From an uncultured Chlorobiales bacterium (GTDB lineage Bacteria > Bacteroidota > Chlorobiia > Chlorobiales > Chlorobiaceae), in NCBI GenBank assembly GCA_903901395.1, contig CAIUQW010000454.1, positions 1-8,634 of the forward strand: DNA of 8,634 nt. The letters run 5' to 3'. The position numbers and the translations under genes are program-made. The notes below the pieces were generated by a model, which was not told the origin of the DNA, ran no database searches, and saw nothing but the letters and a program-made list of their open reading frames with translations. Shown piece by piece: positions 6,650 through 8,634 of the stretch; the first letter of the stretch is position 1; each line of letters starts with the position of its first letter.

Positions 6650-6732
6650 GATATTCGTTCCATCCTGAAGCACGAGCTGAAGGGCAGTTCATCTTTAATC
6701 AAGCGGGAGGGGCAAATGAATCGACAGTTTGA
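6646..6732 (+). pseudogene. Truncated ParE/RelE-type toxin remnant
   Basis: Starting at an ATG that overlaps the antitoxin stop by the classic ATGA, this 28-codon frame begins MRYSFHPEARAE. That is the characteristic first strand and helix start of ParE/RelE-fold toxins paired with this antitoxin family, which usually have about 90-100 residues. After codon 12 it continues GQFIFNQAGG and stops at 6730-6732. The continuation is really the leader and start of the next gene (ribosome site 6705-6710, ATG 6716). The likely event is a deletion or rearrangement that joined toxin codon 12 to the upstream region of the membrane protein gene. It cannot be an active toxin. The call rests on a short but distinctive N-terminus plus gene order. 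Confidence 0.7.
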
Positions 6733-7096
6733 TGAGGCTGATCTTGAAATTTATCGTCAGAAATATGAGGTGTTCAGGCACCTTGACGCACTACGATGGC
6801 AAATTCCAACATTCATGCTGGGGGCGGGGACTCTGGTGCTTGCATTTGCAGCAGAACCAAACAAACCACCCGCACGATGGAGTTTCTTTGTTTTTGCCAT
6901 TCTTTCGCTGTTTTCATCATTTGCGGTATTTCGTGTGCGAAAGGGACTTCACAAGAATCATCTGGTACTGAATGAAGCAGCTATTAAAATAGGTGATGAC
7001 AAGATACCAGATATTGCCCGTTTTGGTGCAACGTGGTGGCTTGGTACACTGGAATTTTTAGTGGCAATTGCATCGACTGTCTATGGATTCAGATAA
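6716..7096 (+). CDS. Small membrane protein, unknown function
   Basis: A 126-residue protein that I do not recognise. A charged N-terminal helix (about 4-27, DEADLEIYRQKYEVFRHLDA) precedes hydrophobic segments at about 28-46, 54-73 and 106-124. The loop after the second is basic (RVRKGLHK) and followed by a soluble stretch (80-105). The start is well supported: GGGAGG (6705-6710) lies 5 bases before the ATG. The start lies inside the toxin remnant in a different frame, so ribosomes ending on the remnant at 6732 could influence its translation. It is convergent with rimO, 38 bases away. The layout (cytoplasmic helix, helical pair, third helix) recalls small membrane proteins seen near defence or stress genes, but I cannot name a family. 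Confidence 0.75.
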   Translation: MNRQFDEADLEIYRQKYEVFRHLDALRWQIPTFMLGAGTLVLAFAAEPNKPPARWSFFVFAILSLFSSFAVFRVRKGLHKNHLVLNEAAIKIGDDKIPDIARFGATWWLGTLEFLVAIASTVYGFR

Positions 7097-7104
7097 TGAT
7101 CTGA
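7089..7104. terminator. Short hairpin between convergent genes
   Basis: TCAGAT (7089-7094) and ATCTGA (7099-7104) form a perfect 6-bp stem with a 4-base loop, overlapping the stop of the 6716 gene. There is no T-run on either strand, so it is only a weak terminator candidate. No better one is visible in the 38-base gap before rimO. Confidence 0.2.
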
Positions 7105-7134
7105 GAAATGTGTAAAAATGCTAACAGGTGTTTA

Positions 7135-8634
<1,500 letters not shown>

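Overview
The window looks like chromosomal DNA of a green sulfur bacterium (Chlorobiota, possibly Chlorobaculum). I infer this from the moderately high G+C coding style and from the general look of the RimO and Tgt proteins. It is an impression from memory, not a database result.

Layout, left to right. Positions 1-433 hold at most the tail of one gene (1-84), then about 350 bases without a convincing gene. A leftward gene for a LolD/MacB-type ABC transporter ATPase follows (434-1156), with no permease in the window. A roughly 300-base divergent promoter region separates it from two rightward genes: a small three-helix membrane protein (1453-1743) and a membrane-anchored SET-domain protein, a predicted protein-lysine methyltransferase (1824-2291). 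Convergent to these is a 900-residue leftward hybrid sensor kinase with four PAS domains, kinase core and receiver (2490-5192).

From 5193 to about 6420 the DNA is gene-poor and looks like a decayed or rearranged zone. It carries a possible 74-residue gene, a fragment of a second SET-domain gene that matches the intact copy 3.5 kb away, a REP/MITE-like imperfect inverted repeat, and a possible 58-residue ORF. Then come an intact addiction-module antitoxin (6422-6649), a ParE/RelE-type toxin reduced to its first dozen codons (6646-6732), and a small membrane protein whose start lies inside the toxin remnant (6716-7096).

The right end is a conserved leftward pair on RNA and ribosome modification. 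The 3' end of tgt (queuosine tRNA modification) overlaps by 14 bases the start of rimO (methylthiolation of ribosomal protein S12).

I see no tRNA, rRNA, CRISPR array, transposase or complete mobile element. The most notable signals are the two gene remnants (SET and toxin) on either side of the repeat element, the bacterial SET-domain protein with a membrane anchor, the symmetric divergent promoter region, and a Tgt zinc site that lacks two expected cysteines in the visible part. No clearly new multi-gene system is evident.
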